Numbered from the stretch's first letter, positions 33,268 through 42,087 are shown. The stretch is 64,000 nucleotides of DNA from Fimbriimonadaceae bacterium (GCA_026129685.1 JAHCHO010000001.1:186001-250000); one strand, 5' to 3'. The notes: generated by a model not told the origin, from the letters alone. A program made the numbers and translations.

Positions 33268-34578
33268 ATGCCGCGCCGCCCGCCCCCGAGCCTCGCCCTC
33301 GCGGCGCTCGCGTGCCTGGTCCTCGCGACCCCCGGTTGCCGCAGAGCCGACGGCTGCCCCGCCGGTAAGGTGTGCCTACGCTACATGGCCTGGGGAAACC
33401 CCGAGCAACTCGCCGTCGAGCAAGAGATGATCGAGGCGTTCAACGCCCAGAACCCGGACCTGCATGTGCGGCTCTTCCGCGTCCCCGGCAGCGCCTACGC
33501 CCAGAAGGCCGTGCTGATGCTCGCCTCGCGCACCGCCCCCGACGTCATGCGCGTGGACCACTACAACTTCCCCCAGTTGGTCGAGCGCCGCTACTTCCGA
33601 GACCTGACCCCCTACCTTCAGAAGGACCCCGACGTCGGCCTCGACGACTTCTGGCCCACCGCTATCGAGGAGTGCACCGTCGGCGGTCGACTCTACGGCC
33701 TCAACGTGCTCTTCGGCGGCATCCTGATGTACTACAACAAGGACCTGTTCGCCCAAGCCGGCCTGGAGGATCCCTACATCCTCTGGAAGCGGGGCGAGTG
33801 GACCTGGGAACGGATGCGCCAAGCCGCTAAGGCGATCACCAAACGCGACGAGAAGGGCCGCCCCAAGGTCGTCGGCCTCACGATTCCCCCCTTCCCCAAC
33901 ACGATCGTCGCCGCTTGGGGCCACGGCGGCGAGCTGCTGTCCGCCGACATGAAGACCAGCCTGGCCGACGACCCCGGCACGATCCAGGGCTACCAGTACT
34001 GGGCCGACCTCGTCTGGAAGGACCGCGTCGCCCCCACCCCCGCCCAGGGCGCGAACGCCGCCTTCACCTTCGAAAGCGGCAAGGTCGGCTTCGTGTTCGA
34101 TTGGATGGGCATGACCCCGCGCTACCGCGCCGTCGTCAAGAGCTTCGCCTGGGACGTCTGCCCGATCCCGCGCGGCCCCGTCGGCGGCCAAACCTGCATC
34201 AAGGGCAACCAACTCGTCGTCTCCGCGAACTCCCCCAACCCCGACGCCGCCTGGCGCTTCGTCAAGTACCTCACGAGCGCCCCGAGCGAGAAACGCCTCT
34301 ACGCCGAAATCCGCCGGTGCTTCCCCACCCGCAAGTCCGTCGCCACCTCCCCAACCTACCTGGAAACCGACAAACCCCCCTTCCAGATGGACGCCTTCCT
34401 TCGCTCCGTCGAAACCGGTCGCGTCCTCCCCATCGACGAACGCTGGGGCGAGTGGACCCAGATCTTCAACTCCGAAGTCGACAACCTGATGGCCGGACGG
34501 GAACGCGATGCGGGCGTCGTTCTCCGCCGCGCCAAGCGCCGCATCGACGAGGCCCTGGCCGAGGACCCGGGGTTCTGA
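33268..34578 (+). CDS. ABC sugar transporter, solute-binding lipoprotein
   Basis: 436 residues. Lipobox LATPGC, then the family 1 carbohydrate-binding fold: LRYMAWGNPEQLAVEQEMIEAFNAQNPDLHV, PDVMRVDHYNFPQLVERRYFRDLTPYL, YGLNVLFGGILMYYNKDLFAQAG and KVGFVFDWMGMTPRYR. It captures an oligosaccharide outside the inner membrane for the two permeases encoded directly downstream (1-nt TGATG overlap). Substrate not identifiable. No ATPase gene is linked; such systems often share an MsmK/MalK-type ATPase encoded elsewhere. Confidence 0.93.
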   Translation: MPRRPPPSLALAALACLVLATPGCRRADGCPAGKVCLRYMAWGNPEQLAVEQEMIEAFNAQNPDLHVRLFRVPGSAYAQKAVLMLASRTAPDVMRVDHYNFPQLVERRYFRDLTPYLQKDPDVGLDDFWPTAIEECTVGGRLYGLNVLFGGILMYYNKDLFAQAGLEDPYILWKRGEWTWERMRQAAKAITKRDEKGRPKVVGLTIPPFPNTIVAAWGHGGELLSADMKTSLADDPGTIQGYQYWADLVWKDRVAPTPAQGANAAFTFESGKVGFVFDWMGMTPRYRAVVKSFAWDVCPIPRGPVGGQTCIKGNQLVVSANSPNPDAAWRFVKYLTSAPSEKRLYAEIRRCFPTRKSVATSPTYLETDKPPFQMDAFLRSVETGRVLPIDERWGEWTQIFNSEVDNLMAGRERDAGVVLRRAKRRIDEALAEDPGF

Positions 34579-35483
34579 TGGCGGCCCGAACCCGCCGCCG
34601 CCTGACCGACCGTCCCGACTTCTGGGGCTTCCTGTTCATCACCCCCTGGCTCATCGGCTTCCTTCTCTTCACCGCCGGTCCGATGATCAGTTCTCTGTGG
34701 CTGTCCTTCCAGAAGTACAACCTGGCGGACAGCGAGTGGGTCGGGCTCGAGAACTACCGCCGACTGCTCTGGCACGACCCCCTCTTCTGGACGGCCCTCC
34801 GCAACACCCTCCTGTACGCGCTGTTCTCGGTCCCCCTCGGCATCGTCGGATCCCTCGCGATCGCTCTCCTCCTCAACCAGAAGGTTCGCGGCATCCCCGT
34901 CTTCCGCACCCTCTTCTATCTGCCGTCGCTGGTCCCGAGCGTCGCCTCCGCGATCCTCTGGTCCTGGGTGTTCAACGCCGACTACGGCCTCCTGAACATG
35001 GGTCTGTCATGGGTCGGTCTGCCCACCCCGCAATGGCTCCAAGACGAGCGCTGGACCCTCCCCGCCTTCGTCCTCATGTCGCTCTGGGGGGTCGGCGGCG
35101 CGCGCATGATCATCTTCCTCGCCGGACTTCAGGGCATCTCGGAAACGTACTACGAAGCGGCCCGAATCGACGGCGCCACGAACGCCCAGCAGTTCCGCCA
35201 TGTCACCCTGCCTCTGCTCTCGCCGGTGATGTTCTTCAACTTGGTGCTCGGGGTGATCGGCTCCTTCCAGGTGTTCACCCAGGCCTACGTCATGACCGGC
35301 GGCGGTCCCAACAACGCGTCCCTCTTCTACGCGCTGTACCTGTTCCGGAACGCCTTCGAGTACTTCAAACTCGGTAAGGCGTCCGCTATGGCCTGGATCC
35401 TGTTCGCCATCCTGCTCGCCCTGACGTTGATCCAGTTCAAGACCTCGAAGCGATGGGTCCACTACGAGGGGGGCGACGCGTGA
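34578..35483 (+). CDS. ABC sugar transporter permease (MalF/UgpA type)
   Basis: 301 residues from ATG 34578 (overlaps the previous stop), six hydrophobic segments starting FWGFLFITPWLIGFLLFTAGP. The EAA loop contacting the ATPase is YYEAARIDGATNAQQFRHVTLPLL. Upstream in-frame sequence belongs to the binding-protein gene in another frame. Forms the translocation channel with the next gene product. Confidence 0.95.
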   Translation: MAARTRRRLTDRPDFWGFLFITPWLIGFLLFTAGPMISSLWLSFQKYNLADSEWVGLENYRRLLWHDPLFWTALRNTLLYALFSVPLGIVGSLAIALLLNQKVRGIPVFRTLFYLPSLVPSVASAILWSWVFNADYGLLNMGLSWVGLPTPQWLQDERWTLPAFVLMSLWGVGGARMIIFLAGLQGISETYYEAARIDGATNAQQFRHVTLPLLSPVMFFNLVLGVIGSFQVFTQAYVMTGGGPNNASLFYALYLFRNAFEYFKLGKASAMAWILFAILLALTLIQFKTSKRWVHYEGGDA

Positions 35484-36298
35484 GGCGAGTCCTCGTCTGG
35501 TGCGCCCTTCTCGCCGGGGCGCTTCTCTTCACCGTCCCGATGTTGTGGACGATCGCGACCGCCCTGCGCTCGCAAGAGGAGATCGCCCGGGACCCGGGTC
35601 GCCTCTTGCCGGAGGCCGCCACCCTTGCCAACTTCCCCGCCGCTTGGAACGCCCTCCCGTTCCCCACTTTCGTCGCCAACACCGTCTTCGTGACCCTGGT
35701 CTCCACCCTCGCCCAGATTCTCACCGGCTCGCTCGTCGCCTACGGTTTCGCTCGTTTCCAGTTCAGAGGCCGAAACACGCTGTTCTACACGATGCTCGCG
35801 ACGATGATGCTCCCCGGCCAGGTCACGATGATCCCGGTGTTCCTGATCTGGCGCGAACTTGGCGCGATCGACACCTTCGCTCCCCTCACCGTGCCCGCGT
35901 TCTTCGGCGGAGGGGCGTTCTCGATCTTCCTGCTTCGGCAGTTCTTCATGAGCATCCCACGCGAACTGGACGAGGCGATGCTCCTCGACGGCGCGAGCTA
36001 CCTCCGCATCTGGTGGCGACTCATCATGCCCCTCAGCACCCCCGCCGTCACCACCGTCGTCGTGTTCTCCTTCATCGGCAACTGGGACAACTTCGAGGGT
36101 CCCCTCATCTACCTAAACTCGACCGAGAACTACACCGTCTCGATCGGCCTGCGCATGTTCCAAGACTCCTTCGGAACCAACACCGGCCAGTTGATGGCCG
36201 CCTCCCTCATCCATATCGTCCCCACCATCGTCCTCTTCTTCGCCGCCCAACGGTACTTCGTCAAGGGCGTCAACCTCAGCGGCCTGGGCGGACGCTGA
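35480..36298 (+). CDS. ABC sugar transporter permease (MalG/UgpE type)
   Basis: 272 residues, GTG 35480 overlapping the previous stop (GTGA). Six transmembrane segments. The EAA loop is RELDEAMLLDGASYLRIWWRLIMPL, and the end FFAAQRYFVKGVNLSGLGG is typical of MalG-type subunits. Last gene of the importer operon; the next gene has its own promoter. Confidence 0.95.
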   Translation: MRRVLVWCALLAGALLFTVPMLWTIATALRSQEEIARDPGRLLPEAATLANFPAAWNALPFPTFVANTVFVTLVSTLAQILTGSLVAYGFARFQFRGRNTLFYTMLATMMLPGQVTMIPVFLIWRELGAIDTFAPLTVPAFFGGGAFSIFLLRQFFMSIPRELDEAMLLDGASYLRIWWRLIMPLSTPAVTTVVVFSFIGNWDNFEGPLIYLNSTENYTVSIGLRMFQDSFGTNTGQLMAASLIHIVPTIVLFFAAQRYFVKGVNLSGLGGR

Positions 36299-36348
36299 AC
36301 CCGTGCAATTCGCGCCCGAACCTGGGTCGCGAGACGCCCCGGACGGGT

Positions 36349-36354
36349 ATCGTT
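36349..36354 (+). promoter_or_regulatory. -10 element of the DUF4397 lipoprotein gene
   Basis: TATCGT ends eight nucleotides before GTG 36363, a near-leaderless arrangement. Confidence 0.4.
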
Positions 36355-36362
36355 ACCCTTTG

Positions 36363-37112
36363 GTGAAAACGATGGCCCGCTCTTTGACGGCGGCCCTTCT
36401 CGTCGGCGTGCTGGTGGCGCTGATGGGATGTGGCGGCAAATCCTCCAGTTCCACCGCCCCCGATCCGCTCGTGCGCTTCTTCAACGGGTCACCGGACTCC
36501 GTCGCGCTCGATCTGCTCTTCGACGACTCCAAGGACAACCGTACCGTCCGGATCGGAAGCGCCGTGCCGTACGCCTCCGCCGGACCGAATTTCGTCGAAG
36601 TGCGCAACGGTAGCCACGATCTCATCCTGAAGGAGACCGCCGATCCGTTCGAACTGTGGGCGCAGGTCATCGACGCCCAACTGGACAAGAGCTACCTCGC
36701 CGTCGCCTTCGGCCTCGCGAACTACGGCGCCGAGTACGAAAAGCGCTCCCGGTTCGTCACCTTCGAGGTCGACCGAACCGCCCCCAACGGCAACAAGGCT
36801 CGCCTCTACGTCTTCCACGCCTTCAACCGGGGAACCGGACTGGACACCCCCGCCATCGACTTCCAGACCCCCGGCGAGAACCCGCTCTTCCGCGTCCAGG
36901 ATGTCGCCTACGGCAGCCCGAAGGAGTTGACGGTGGACTCCGGAACCCATACGTTCCAGGCGCGCAACAAGGGAACCGAGTTCGTGTACGTTCAGCGAAC
37001 CGTCACCGTCGGCGCCGGGAAGATCTATCTCGTCCTCGTGTCGGGCGTCGAAGATGGCGCGGGCGCCCTCGCCCCCCGCATCGAACTGATCGAGGTCCAA
37101 CCCCGCCGTTAA
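36363..37112 (+). CDS. DUF4397-domain lipoprotein
   Basis: 249 residues from GTG 36363 (ATG 36372 is an alternative). Signal peptide with lipobox LVALMGC. The mature part holds two DUF4397-type beta repeats: VRFFNGSPDSVALDLLFDD and, around residue 140, ARLYVFHAFNRGTGLDTPAIDF. DUF4397 proteins are secreted or cell-surface with unknown function. Stands between the importer and the sigma factor. Confidence 0.8.
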   Translation: MKTMARSLTAALLVGVLVALMGCGGKSSSSTAPDPLVRFFNGSPDSVALDLLFDDSKDNRTVRIGSAVPYASAGPNFVEVRNGSHDLILKETADPFELWAQVIDAQLDKSYLAVAFGLANYGAEYEKRSRFVTFEVDRTAPNGNKARLYVFHAFNRGTGLDTPAIDFQTPGENPLFRVQDVAYGSPKELTVDSGTHTFQARNKGTEFVYVQRTVTVGAGKIYLVLVSGVEDGAGALAPRIELIEVQPRR

Positions 37113-37248
37113 GCCCAGTTCCCGAATCGCGACCCCGTCCGTTCCACGGGCGGACGTTTCCACATGGTCGCACCAAGCGGGCGAAGTACGGTTAAACTAG
37201 TCCCGCCGGTCGGCGCGCATCGAAAGGGGACGCGCGCACGTCTTTGAT

Positions 37249-37788
37249 ATGCCAAGAGAGGAATCGGACGACAGTCTTGTCGAGAAGCGCTGGCTCGATG
37301 CGCTCGCCCGGGGCGACCATGCCGCCCTGGGGGGGTTGTTCGAGTTGTACGGTGAGCGTGTGTTTCGCTACACCCTGCGTATGCTCGGCAACCGGTCCGA
37401 CGCCGAGGACGCCACCGCCGAAACGTTCCTGAGAGTGTTGCGGCGGTCGGGCGAACTCCGAGCGGACGGCGCGTTCCGAACCTGGCTCTTCCGGATCGCC
37501 CGGAATCTGTGCATCGACCGGATGCGGCAACACAAATTGCTCGACCTGCCGACCGATGCTCAGTACACGGGCACGGAGGACCGCACAACCCTACGGATCA
37601 CGGTGCATCAGGCGCTGAGCGAACTTCCGATGGAGTATCGCGAGCCGTTGGTGCTCTGCGACCTGGAAGACATGCCCGCGCGGGAAGCGGCGGAGGTGCT
37701 CAAGATCACCGTCCCCGCCCTCAAGTCGCGCCTCTACCGAGGGCGACGGGCCTTGCGCGACAAACTTGGAGGGTCGATGACGAAATGA
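37249..37788 (+). CDS. ECF-type RNA polymerase sigma factor
   Basis: 179 residues with sigma region 2 (LFELYGERVFRYTLRMLGNRSDAEDATAETFLRVLRR, then FRTWLFRIARNLCIDRMRQHK) and region 4 (ALSELPMEYREPLVLCDLEDMPAREAAEVLKITVPALKSRLYRGRRALRDKL). Directs RNA polymerase to a stress or envelope regulon. It overlaps the next small gene by ATGA, the usual sigma/anti-sigma arrangement. Confidence 0.95.
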   Translation: MPREESDDSLVEKRWLDALARGDHAALGGLFELYGERVFRYTLRMLGNRSDAEDATAETFLRVLRRSGELRADGAFRTWLFRIARNLCIDRMRQHKLLDLPTDAQYTGTEDRTTLRITVHQALSELPMEYREPLVLCDLEDMPAREAAEVLKITVPALKSRLYRGRRALRDKLGGSMTK

Positions 37789-38075
37789 ACGACGGCGCTT
37801 TGTATCGAAAACTCGTGGACCTGTACGCGGGCGGCGAACTGCCCGCCGAACTCGAAGAGGAAATGGAGTGGGCGAGCATCGCCGACCCCGATCTCGCCCG
37901 CGATATGGTCAGCCTGCGGCGAACGGTCGAGGCCCTGCGGGCCGCCCCGATCCCCGCCTACGGAGAGGAATCCATGCAACGGGTGCTGATGAAGCTCTAC
38001 ACCCGCGGCCTGGACCTCCAGCCCCGGGCCCCCGAGCCCACCCACTTGCAGTATCACCTGCCCATCAGCGGCTAG
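37785..38075 (+). CDS. Putative anti-sigma factor (small, soluble)
   Basis: 96 residues, ATG overlapping the sigma stop. YRKLVDLYAGGELPAELEEEMEWASIADPDLARDMVSLRRTVEALRAAP resembles the helical sigma-binding N-terminus of zinc-finger anti-sigma factors. However, the HxxxCxxC zinc motif and any transmembrane segment are missing. Assignment rests mainly on position. dnaN starts 19 nt after its stop. Confidence 0.55.
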   Translation: MNDGALYRKLVDLYAGGELPAELEEEMEWASIADPDLARDMVSLRRTVEALRAAPIPAYGEESMQRVLMKLYTRGLDLQPRAPEPTHLQYHLPISG

Positions 38076-38094
38076 GTAGAAGGAGTCATCTAGG

Positions 38095-39192
38095 TTGAAG
38101 GTCGATTGCCGAAGAGCGGATTTGAACGAAGCGGTTAGCCTGGCGAGTATCGCCGCCACCGGGCGCACCCCCCTCACCATCCTTCAGAACTTGCGGATGG
38201 ATGCCACCGGCGCCCATATGCGCGTCCTGGGGTGCGACGGGGAGATGTGGGTGCAGCGCACCATTCCCGTCACCATTCACCAAGAGGGCAACATCTGCCT
38301 TCAGGCCAAGCTCCTGAACGACATCGTCGGCTCCCTCCCCGACGGCGACGTCCATCTCGACGTCACGGACAAGGGCGCCCTCCTCACCGAGGGCAACTCC
38401 GAGTACCGCATGATGACCCTCGAGCCCGAGGACTTTCCCGAGCCTCCCGAGACCGGCTCCGAGGCCACCCTCAACCTGCCGATGCGGCTCTTCCGCGAGG
38501 CCGTCAACTCCGTGGTGTACGCCGTCGCGACCGACAGCCATCGCCCTGTCCTCACCGGCGTCCTGTTCACCTACGACGGCACCAACCTCACCCTCGTCGC
38601 CACCGACACCCACCGCTTGGCCCACCGCAAGGTCGCCGGCGAGGGTCTCGGCAGCCCCGTCACCGCGATCGTCCCCGAAAAAGCCCTCAGCGCCATCCTC
38701 CGCATGCCCATCGCCGACGACCAGGAAGTGAAACTGCAGTTCGGCGAAGGACGGCTCGGCGTGGAAGTGGACGGCGCGAAAATGGTCTGCCAGCTCCTTC
38801 CCGACCCGTACCCGAACTGGGAGCGCGTCGTCCCCACCGAGTTCACGCGCACCTGGTCCGTCGAAGTCGATCAGATGAAGGACAAGGTCAAGCGAACGCT
38901 GATCATTGCCCGGGATGCCGCGTTCCGCGTCATCTTCAGCGGCCAGGCCAACGAAATCCTCATCTCGGCCAAGAGCGAGGAACGAGGCGAGGCGAAAGAG
39001 GAACTCCCGATGGTTGGCACCGGCGGCGACATCAAGATCGCCTTTAACGGCAAGTACGTCCTCGACGCCCTCGAGCCGATCAAAGCTCCCGGCGCGCGCG
39101 TCGAACTGACGGAAAGCTCCCGCTCCGCCGTCATTCGCTCGACCGAGGACGACCAGTACTTCTGCGTGATCATGCCGATGGCCCTGGGTTAG
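38095..39192 (+). CDS. dnaN: DNA polymerase III beta subunit (sliding clamp)
   Basis: 365 residues, TTG start at 38095 with AGGAG nine nt upstream. MKVDCRRADLNEAVSLASIAATGRTPLTILQNLR opens domain I. LTGVLFTYDGTNLTLVATDTHRLAHRK is the domain II signature, and the terminal FCVIMPMALG matches the clamp C-terminus (usual MPMRL, here MPMAL). The ring-shaped dimer tethers replicative polymerase. It is not next to dnaA; it follows a sigma/anti-sigma pair. Normal length. Confidence 0.97.
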   Translation: MKVDCRRADLNEAVSLASIAATGRTPLTILQNLRMDATGAHMRVLGCDGEMWVQRTIPVTIHQEGNICLQAKLLNDIVGSLPDGDVHLDVTDKGALLTEGNSEYRMMTLEPEDFPEPPETGSEATLNLPMRLFREAVNSVVYAVATDSHRPVLTGVLFTYDGTNLTLVATDTHRLAHRKVAGEGLGSPVTAIVPEKALSAILRMPIADDQEVKLQFGEGRLGVEVDGAKMVCQLLPDPYPNWERVVPTEFTRTWSVEVDQMKDKVKRTLIIARDAAFRVIFSGQANEILISAKSEERGEAKEELPMVGTGGDIKIAFNGKYVLDALEPIKAPGARVELTESSRSAVIRSTEDDQYFCVIMPMALG

Positions 39193-39201
39193 CCCCCGAG
39201 T

Positions 39202-39390
39202 TGTCATCCTGAGCGAAGCGAAGGATCCCTGGATCGCCATCAGGAGCAAAGGGGCATCCGCGGGCCCGCCATCCTGCGAGCCTGTCATCCTGAGCGAAGC
39301 GAAGGATCCCGAGACCGCCATCCCGAAACAGGAGGCATATGCGGGCCTGTCATCCTGCAGGTCCGTCATCCTGAGCGAAGCGAAGGACCC
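39202..39390 (+). repeat. Three copies of an interspersed repeat (TCATCCTGAGCGAAGCGAAGGA type)
   Basis: 28-nt units at 39202-39229, 39283-39310 and about 39364-39391 share the core GTCATCCTGAGCGAAGCGAAGGA. A partial copy lies near 39348, and a diverged relative at 55126. This core recurs in intergenic regions of many environmental bacterial genomes and yields spurious GSFASLRMT-type peptides on the opposite strand. No gene is present between dnaN and 39441. Confidence 0.85.
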
Positions 39391-39440
39391 CGGATCGCCC
39401 ATCCCCTGAGCCCCCGATTCGGGTAAACCCTCGTCGAGCC

Positions 39441-39695
39441 ATGAAGATCGCGATCGAATTCTGCGTCGTCTGAAACTACTTCCCGCGCGCCGCCGGTCTG
39501 GCGGAGGCCCTGGTCGAAGCGTTCGCGAAAAGCCCCGATCCGGCGGACGCTTTGGAGTCCGTCACCCTCCTCCCCTCATCCGGCGGCGTCTTCGAGGTCA
39601 CCGTGGACGATCGCCTGGTCTACTCCAAGCGCGCGACGGGCAAGCACGTGACCCCGAGCGAGGTCGTAGCCTTGATCCACGAGCGGCCGCGCTGA
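39441..39695 (+). CDS. SelW/Rdx-family selenoprotein (CxxU thioredoxin-like)
   Basis: 84 residues if the in-frame TGA at 39471 is selenocysteine. Before it: MKIAIEFCVV. After it: NYFPRAAGLAEALVEAF, then SVTLLPSSGGVFEVTVDDR and LVYSKRATGKHVTPSEVVAL. This matches the Rdx/SelW family block by block: the CxxU redox motif after beta-1, GGVFEV, and the SK...TG..P...EV ending. Family members are thioredoxin-like redox proteins. The reading frame is continuous on both sides to the stop at 39693, and a bacterial SECIS-like hairpin follows the TGA. The alternative, a nonsense-mutated Cys gene (TGC/TGT to TGA), is less likely given the hairpin. Gene predictors would miss it. Confidence 0.85.
39471..39504 (+). 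promoter_or_regulatory. Bacterial SECIS element
   Basis: The UGA is followed after 16 nt by CCGCC (39490-39494), the loop GGTCT (39495-39499) and GGCGG (39500-39504). The GGUCU apical loop is the one recognised by SelB in the E. coli fdhF SECIS, and its distance from the UGA (21 nt to the loop) is in the bacterial range. Confidence 0.75.
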
Positions 39696-39814
39696 GCCTC
39701 GGCCCTATACTGGGGGCCAGATCAGGCTGGGCTTTCCCGAGGTTGCCAGAATCGGCATGGATCGGCACCGAAAGCGCGTTCCCGGGACCTGTATTCCACG
39801 AGATGCGTCCCGCA

Positions 39815-40879
39815 TCACCTTCCTGCCCGCGCGATCTGCCCATAGATACGCGCCGTCGGCTCGGGCACCAGCCAGCCGCGCATCGCCGCCGCCGCCCGCT
39901 CGCGCCGCTCCGGGTCGCCGATCCAGTCGTTCAGGGCCGAGATCAGGCACTCCGGCGTCGCGTCCCGCTCCTGGATCACCGTGGCCGCCCCGAGTTCCGA
40001 CAGCTCCCGCGCGTTGTGCGTCTGGTGGTCGTGCATCGCGATCGGCAAAGGCAACACGACCGCCGGAACCCCGAAGTGCGCCAGCTCGACCAACGTGCTC
40101 GCCCCGCCGCGACCCAGGAACACCGTCGCCCGCCCGAGTTCCCGCGCCACCGCCTCCTCGTCCAGGTACGCCACCGCCTCGTAACCTGCGCCGAGCCCAA
40201 GTCGCGCCGCCTCCGCCCGGTTTTCCTCGTAAGCGCCCCGCCCGGTGGCATGGGTCCAATCGAGACCCTTCCCGAGCGCCGCCGCCTGCAACACCCGCCG
40301 GTTCACGCCCCGAGCCCCCTGCGAGCCGCCCATCACCAGCACCCTTCTCGCCTCGGGTTCGCGCCCCGACAGGGCCTCGAGCAACCGCGCCCGGATCGGC
40401 AGACCCACCCGATCGACCTTCGCCCCCGGAAACTCGGTCAGACTCCGCTCGAACGTCACCCCCACTGCCGCCGCCTTGCGCGCGAACAAGCGGTTCGACC
40501 GACCCGGTACCGAGTTCTGCTCGTGGATCACCAAGGGAATCCCCAGGCGAGTCGCCGCGTTCATCGCCGGTGCCGCCGAATACCCGCCCGTCGAGAACAC
40601 CACGCTCGGGCGCAAGGTCCGCAACGACCTCGCCGCCAACACGCTCGCCCGCAGCAGGTTCATCGCCGCGATCCAGCCGCGCGGGCGACGCAGACTCGTG
40701 AGCGGTTCGGCCGGGAATCCCTGGAATGCGAAGCCGTCCGCCGCGCAAGCCGCCGACTCTTGGCCCCGCAGGGAACCCAAATACGTGACCTCGTCCCCGA
40801 GCGAGCGCGCGTGCCGCGCCACCTCGAGCGCCGGGAAGATGTGCCCCCCGGTCCCGCCGCCCGTCACCACGAGCCTCAT
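39815..40879 (-). CDS. murG: UDP-GlcNAc:undecaprenyl-PP-MurNAc-pentapeptide GlcNAc transferase
   Basis: 354 residues; makes lipid II from lipid I at the inner face of the membrane. GGGTGGHIFPALEVA, SFSTGGYSAAPAMNAA-type VVFSTGGYSAAP, HEQNSVPGRSNRLFA, MGGSQGARGVNRRV and the nucleotide-binding FLGRGGASTLVELAHFGVPAVVLPLP are all present. ATG 40879 overlaps the ftsW stop (ATGA). Last gene of the dcw operon here; murC, ftsQ, ftsA and ftsZ do not follow. Confidence 0.97.
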   Translation of the reverse strand: MRLVVTGGGTGGHIFPALEVARHARSLGDEVTYLGSLRGQESAACAADGFAFQGFPAEPLTSLRRPRGWIAAMNLLRASVLAARSLRTLRPSVVFSTGGYSAAPAMNAATRLGIPLVIHEQNSVPGRSNRLFARKAAAVGVTFERSLTEFPGAKVDRVGLPIRARLLEALSGREPEARRVLVMGGSQGARGVNRRVLQAAALGKGLDWTHATGRGAYEENRAEAARLGLGAGYEAVAYLDEEAVARELGRATVFLGRGGASTLVELAHFGVPAVVLPLPIAMHDHQTHNARELSELGAATVIQERDATPECLISALNDWIGDPERRERAAAAMRGWLVPEPTARIYGQIARAGR

Positions 40880-42087
40880 CGCGACCCCGAGACCGAAACC
40901 CGCCCGGTCGGCACCCCGACCCCCGGGGTCACCACCGCCGCTTCCGGGACCGCCCGGACCGCGCTCTGGCAGAGGCCGATCGCGAGCCACAGGGCGAGCA
41001 GACTCGAACCGCCGTAACTGACGAACGGCAACGGCACTCCGATCGCCGGCAGCGTCCCGTTCGCCGTCAGCACGTTCACCGTCGTCTGCAGGCCGATCCA
41101 AACCCCGACCCCCCCGCACACAAGCGCCCCGAAGGGCGTTTTCGCCCGGCGAGCTAGGATGAACAACCGGAAGACGACCCCCCCGAGCGACACGATGACG
41201 AGCGCCGCGCCGACGAACCCGAACTCCTCCGCCAGCGTCGTCAGAACGAAGTCGGTCGTCGCCGCCGGAAGGATGTGCTTGATGCGACCCGCTCCCAGTG
41301 ACACCCCCGTCGAGCCACCGATCGCCATCGCCAACTCGCTCTGGGTGCTCTGGTAACCCGTGTCGTCCACGTGCTCGTCCGACCAGCGCTGGAAGTGGCG
41401 GGCGATGCGGTCCCAGCGGTAGTCCTGCTGCTTGACGAAGAACAGGCCCCCGCCCAAGCCGAGCGCCGCCAGCGCGACGAGCGACGCGACGCTCACGCCG
41501 CCCAAAAGCAACATCCCATAGGCGATGCAAGCCAGGACCGACGCCGTGCCCAAGTCCTCGACCGCGACGACGCCGAGCATGATCGAGACCCAAAGGAGCG
41601 GTACCGCCCGCGCCGCCTTCGGGACCAGCACGTTGTCCAGCCAACTCGCCACGTCGGTGACCCGCCCCAGGGGTCGAAACGCCGGTCGTGTCGCGAGCAC
41701 GCCCGCCAGGTAGAGGATGAGACCCACCTTGGCGAACTCGCTGGGCTGGATCGTCACGCCCTTGACCCCCAGCCACTGCCGCGCCCCGTTCATCTCGACG
41801 CCGAAGATCGGAACCGCCAGGACGAGGACCAGCATGAGGAGCCAGAAGACCTTCGCCGACCGTTGCCAGGTGTCGATTCTCGCCTTCGACGCCGCCACGA
41901 ACAGGACGAGCCCGCCCGCCAGGCACCCGATCTGAACGAGGAGCTCACGCCAAACCCAACCGCCTCCATCGTCGATCGCCTTGACGTACCCGGCGTCGTA
42001 GACCGCGAACAGCCCGATCAAACTGGCGATCCCCACCAGGATGAACAACGGGCGATCCACGACCGATCCTTGGAGCAGGCGCCTCAC
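40876..42087 (-). CDS. ftsW: SEDS peptidoglycan glycosyltransferase FtsW
   Basis: 403 residues, GTG 42087 overlapping the mraY stop. Around ten membrane segments. The SEDS signatures QPSEFAKVGLILYLAGVL, TQSELAMAIGG...AAATTDFVLTTLAEEFGFVGA (near the catalytic loop) and the end PFVSYGGSSLLALWLAIGL are clear. Polymerises septal glycan with FtsI. The context between mraY and murG supports FtsW rather than RodA. Confidence 0.95.
   Translation of the reverse strand: MRRLLQGSVVDRPLFILVGIASLIGLFAVYDAGYVKAIDDGGGWVWRELLVQIGCLAGGLVLFVAASKARIDTWQRSAKVFWLLMLVLVLAVPIFGVEMNGARQWLGVKGVTIQPSEFAKVGLILYLAGVLATRPAFRPLGRVTDVASWLDNVLVPKAARAVPLLWVSIMLGVVAVEDLGTASVLACIAYGMLLLGGVSVASLVALAALGLGGGLFFVKQQDYRWDRIARHFQRWSDEHVDDTGYQSTQSELAMAIGGSTGVSLGAGRIKHILPAATTDFVLTTLAEEFGFVGAALVIVSLGGVVFRLFILARRAKTPFGALVCGGVGVWIGLQTTVNVLTANGTLPAIGVPLPFVSYGGSSLLALWLAIGLCQSAVRAVPEAAVVTPGVGVPTGRVSVSGSR

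Noticed and set aside
39202-39390. CRISPR array
   Set aside because: Only three units with irregular spacing, no uniform spacers and no cas genes.
39193-39402. Minus-strand frame encoding repeated GSFASLRMT peptides
   Set aside because: It is a translation of the interspersed DNA repeat, not a gene.
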